Shown: positions 41,801-42,193 of the stretch, in pieces | Layout: every line of letters begins with the position of its first letter | Numbering within the stretch: position 1 is the first letter of the stretch | DNA from: Thermoguttaceae bacterium | GTDB taxonomy: Bacteria > Planctomycetota > Planctomycetia > Pirellulales > Thermoguttaceae | Assembly (NCBI GenBank): GCA_017436025.1 | Contig: JAFSDX010000050.1 | Span: 1 to 42,193, forward strand | Direction of reading: 5' to 3' | DNA length: 42,193 nt | Notes under the pieces: model-generated | Databases searched by the model: none | Seen by the model: only the letters and a program-made list of their open reading frames with translations | Told to the model about the DNA's origin: nothing | Program-made: the position numbers and the translations under genes

Positions 41801-42193
41801 AAGCGTTGAAGTTGCGCCCCGACTCGTTCGAATGCAAATTGCAGTTGGCGATTTTGCTTTGCGAACAAACAAGGCTCTTGCAAAAGGACGAAGAATGCGT
41901 TAAACTGTTGCGAGAGGTTGCCGACAACGCGAGCGGAAGCCTGAAGCGTCAAGCCGAAATTTGGGCCCCGCGGGCCGAGCGGAACCTGTTCCGCAGTCAA
42001 GCGCGCGCCAAGCGAGCGGACAAAGAACGGAGCGAAAAAGACGCCGTTTCGCCGTCGCCGACGGAAAAAGCGGAAACTCCGGAGCAACCGAAACCGCCGG
42101 AGCAACCGAAACCGCCGGAGCAACCGAAACCGCCGGAGCAACCGAAACCGCCGGAGCAACCGAAACCGCCGGAGCAACCGAAACCGCCGGAGC
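38881..42193 (+). CDS. O-antigen-ligase/Wzy-like membrane protein with TPR region, 3' end outside window
   Basis: The frame is open from the ATG at 38881 to the right edge (1104 codons, no stop), 34 bases after the PolX-like gene. The first 640 residues hold many hydrophobic helices (for example near 8-25, 63-83, 202-215, 300-320, 378-400, 522-540) and a long periplasm-like loop (90-190). The pattern FGSGLGTYYIANYRND (about 485-500), followed by ENSFVQTRLEMGRVGVLLYVL (about 513-533), matches the Wzy_C/O-antigen ligase signature. After a last helix near 637-650 comes a soluble helical region with TPR-like units (YRENYEEAEANFREALKLRPDS at about 961-982), then a Lys/Glu-rich stretch and a (PEQPKP)n tail. 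It probably handles a lipid-linked polysaccharide. No clear ribosome site is visible. Confidence 0.8.
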   Translation, partial: MNRLTTFLGRFCVLAALIAAPWANVGADAKNFRILLYLTLASGIFAFVSLWTTPRRERRTNSYFGTLATAIPLALGLGLAVAQFLPLSDATLARVSPRVLELKAELLPPDFDEASDVPTLDAFADSEFQAPAPLDETKEAALREALSDPFSFDAEAPLDLQSATAVDAAVERAFLPADAPARNAWGRSISVYPLATRETTLIFGTALIFFLSAAFLFNSSASRRFLWSAVALNGLAVALFCLAGRANPAIFENEAVVDWLTEKRFTPFERLFVDDAGASTLETDENSLPLKGRYGMYVNKNAAGGYLVLCFAAALGPVVLAFLKTARVLDKERAGRNRERAEAERWSDVYQPRRGAFWKEKLGDFFDLFDRRFVVWSCVAGLILGAIFASLSRGASVAAFVGLLGTLIVLAFRKEGRRYWPAAVALGAVALTFVVWTGLAQRVDARMATLVEEDVETGETAVKSDSRWENWRAAAQTSRDYPWFGSGLGTYYIANYRNDEVLKFGKLFYYAENSFVQTRLEMGRVGVLLYVLTYVALFGCVGRLLVGKRSRETLAVGCVGICLIIGQFLASTGDFGIYLPANLFLFAALCGSCVARKNVRKWEKLEAALASASTRPQAVREERRATRRERGGAAVASALLLGVLLGAPWALRENADAVERTRLLDAQNEIKSSIAKVESPERPQDETFFFALPASATVDATLDDLRAFLERRDDSYKARAAAAYLEQARFRIEQFETLREAEEEATDEELWAQTAPEYWEASLRHYRRLGFDAAAAAQRSDERIADVFPRILADWTAARRLCPLEPVAHIRLAKSLAFATPIVWAREREAVELAARRVAKTAPFDARALFDAGRELFRTDAERIWSKFWRRSSEFSSGYWLAALNAIELGTPPSKWEAFVAEIMPNDPRRAREAAARYYPRRSETSLFDATMKSAESVFETIPQEERDYVYCTERAIFEKYRENYEEAEANFREALKLRPDSFECKLQLAILLCEQTRLLQKDEECVKLLREVADNASGSLKRQAEIWAPRAERNLFRSQARAKRADKERSEKDAVSPSPTEKAETPEQPKPPEQPKPPEQPKPPEQPKPPEQPKPPEQPKPPE
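42079..42193 (+). repeat. 18-bp coding tandem repeat, PEQPKP, at the window edge
   Basis: Identical 18-bp units run from 42079 to the last base, at least 6.4 copies with no base changes. Perfect identity suggests recent expansion, and the true copy number is unknown because the window ends inside the array. Confidence 0.95.

Overview
This window looks like a chromosomal segment of a planctomycete (Planctomycetota, probably Pirellulales-like). The reasons are a Tat-signalled Gfo/Idh/MocA oxidoreductase, a ThuA-type protein, a membrane-anchored squalene-cyclase-fold protein, very large hypothetical proteins, sparse operons with long spacers, and a strong NCG-rich, CTG/CAG-poor codon style. This assignment is inference from gene families; there is no rRNA marker. 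I saw no tRNA, rRNA, CRISPR array, insertion sequence or phage gene. Both window edges cut genes, and the right edge lies inside an 18-bp tandem repeat, which is what a contig end can look like.

Layout. 1-1511 (+): tail of a ThuA-type gene, a good terminator, then larE (nickel-pincer cofactor synthesis). 1621-5937 (-): three exported or anchored proteins, one of them a gingipain-like C25 protease. 6753-12248 (+): citrate synthase, a membrane-anchored prenyltransferase/squalene-cyclase-fold protein, a secreted unknown and greA. 12791-14122 (-): Gfo/Idh/MocA oxidoreductase. 14534-22576 (+): a BioF-like PLP enzyme with a long extra N-terminus, a 1614-residue unknown protein and an orphan soluble histidine kinase. 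22722-28957 (-): aat, an M20 dipeptidase, a HIT protein, a divergent AnmK-like protein and a PuuD-like protein lacking its cysteine nucleophile. 30149-42193 (+): HAD hydrolase, Hsp70-like protein, double-ACT protein, PaaI-type thioesterase, purH, a PolX-like protein with an apparently dead polymerase but intact PHP domain, and a polytopic O-antigen-ligase-like/TPR protein running off the end.

The most striking pattern is at 10.1-12.8 kb. Four neighbouring genes (cyclase-fold gene, secreted unknown, greA, oxidoreductase) each have their own 3' end, stop codon included, repeated in imperfect tandem into the downstream spacer, with periods of 138, 18, about 44 and 66 bp. Three of the four periods are whole codon numbers and the decayed copies can still be read in frame. 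I know of no named element that does this.

Other points of note: an 8-bp slippage tract directly upstream of the histidine kinase; a roughly 160-residue insertion, containing a 9-bp minisatellite, inside Aat; several enzymes with lost catalytic residues (PuuD-like, AnmK-like, PolX-like); and a near-consensus promoter at 26321-26349 that drives no recognisable gene and points antisense into the AnmK-like gene. Most of the housekeeping genes do not form one pathway; the window is a patchwork of small transcription units.
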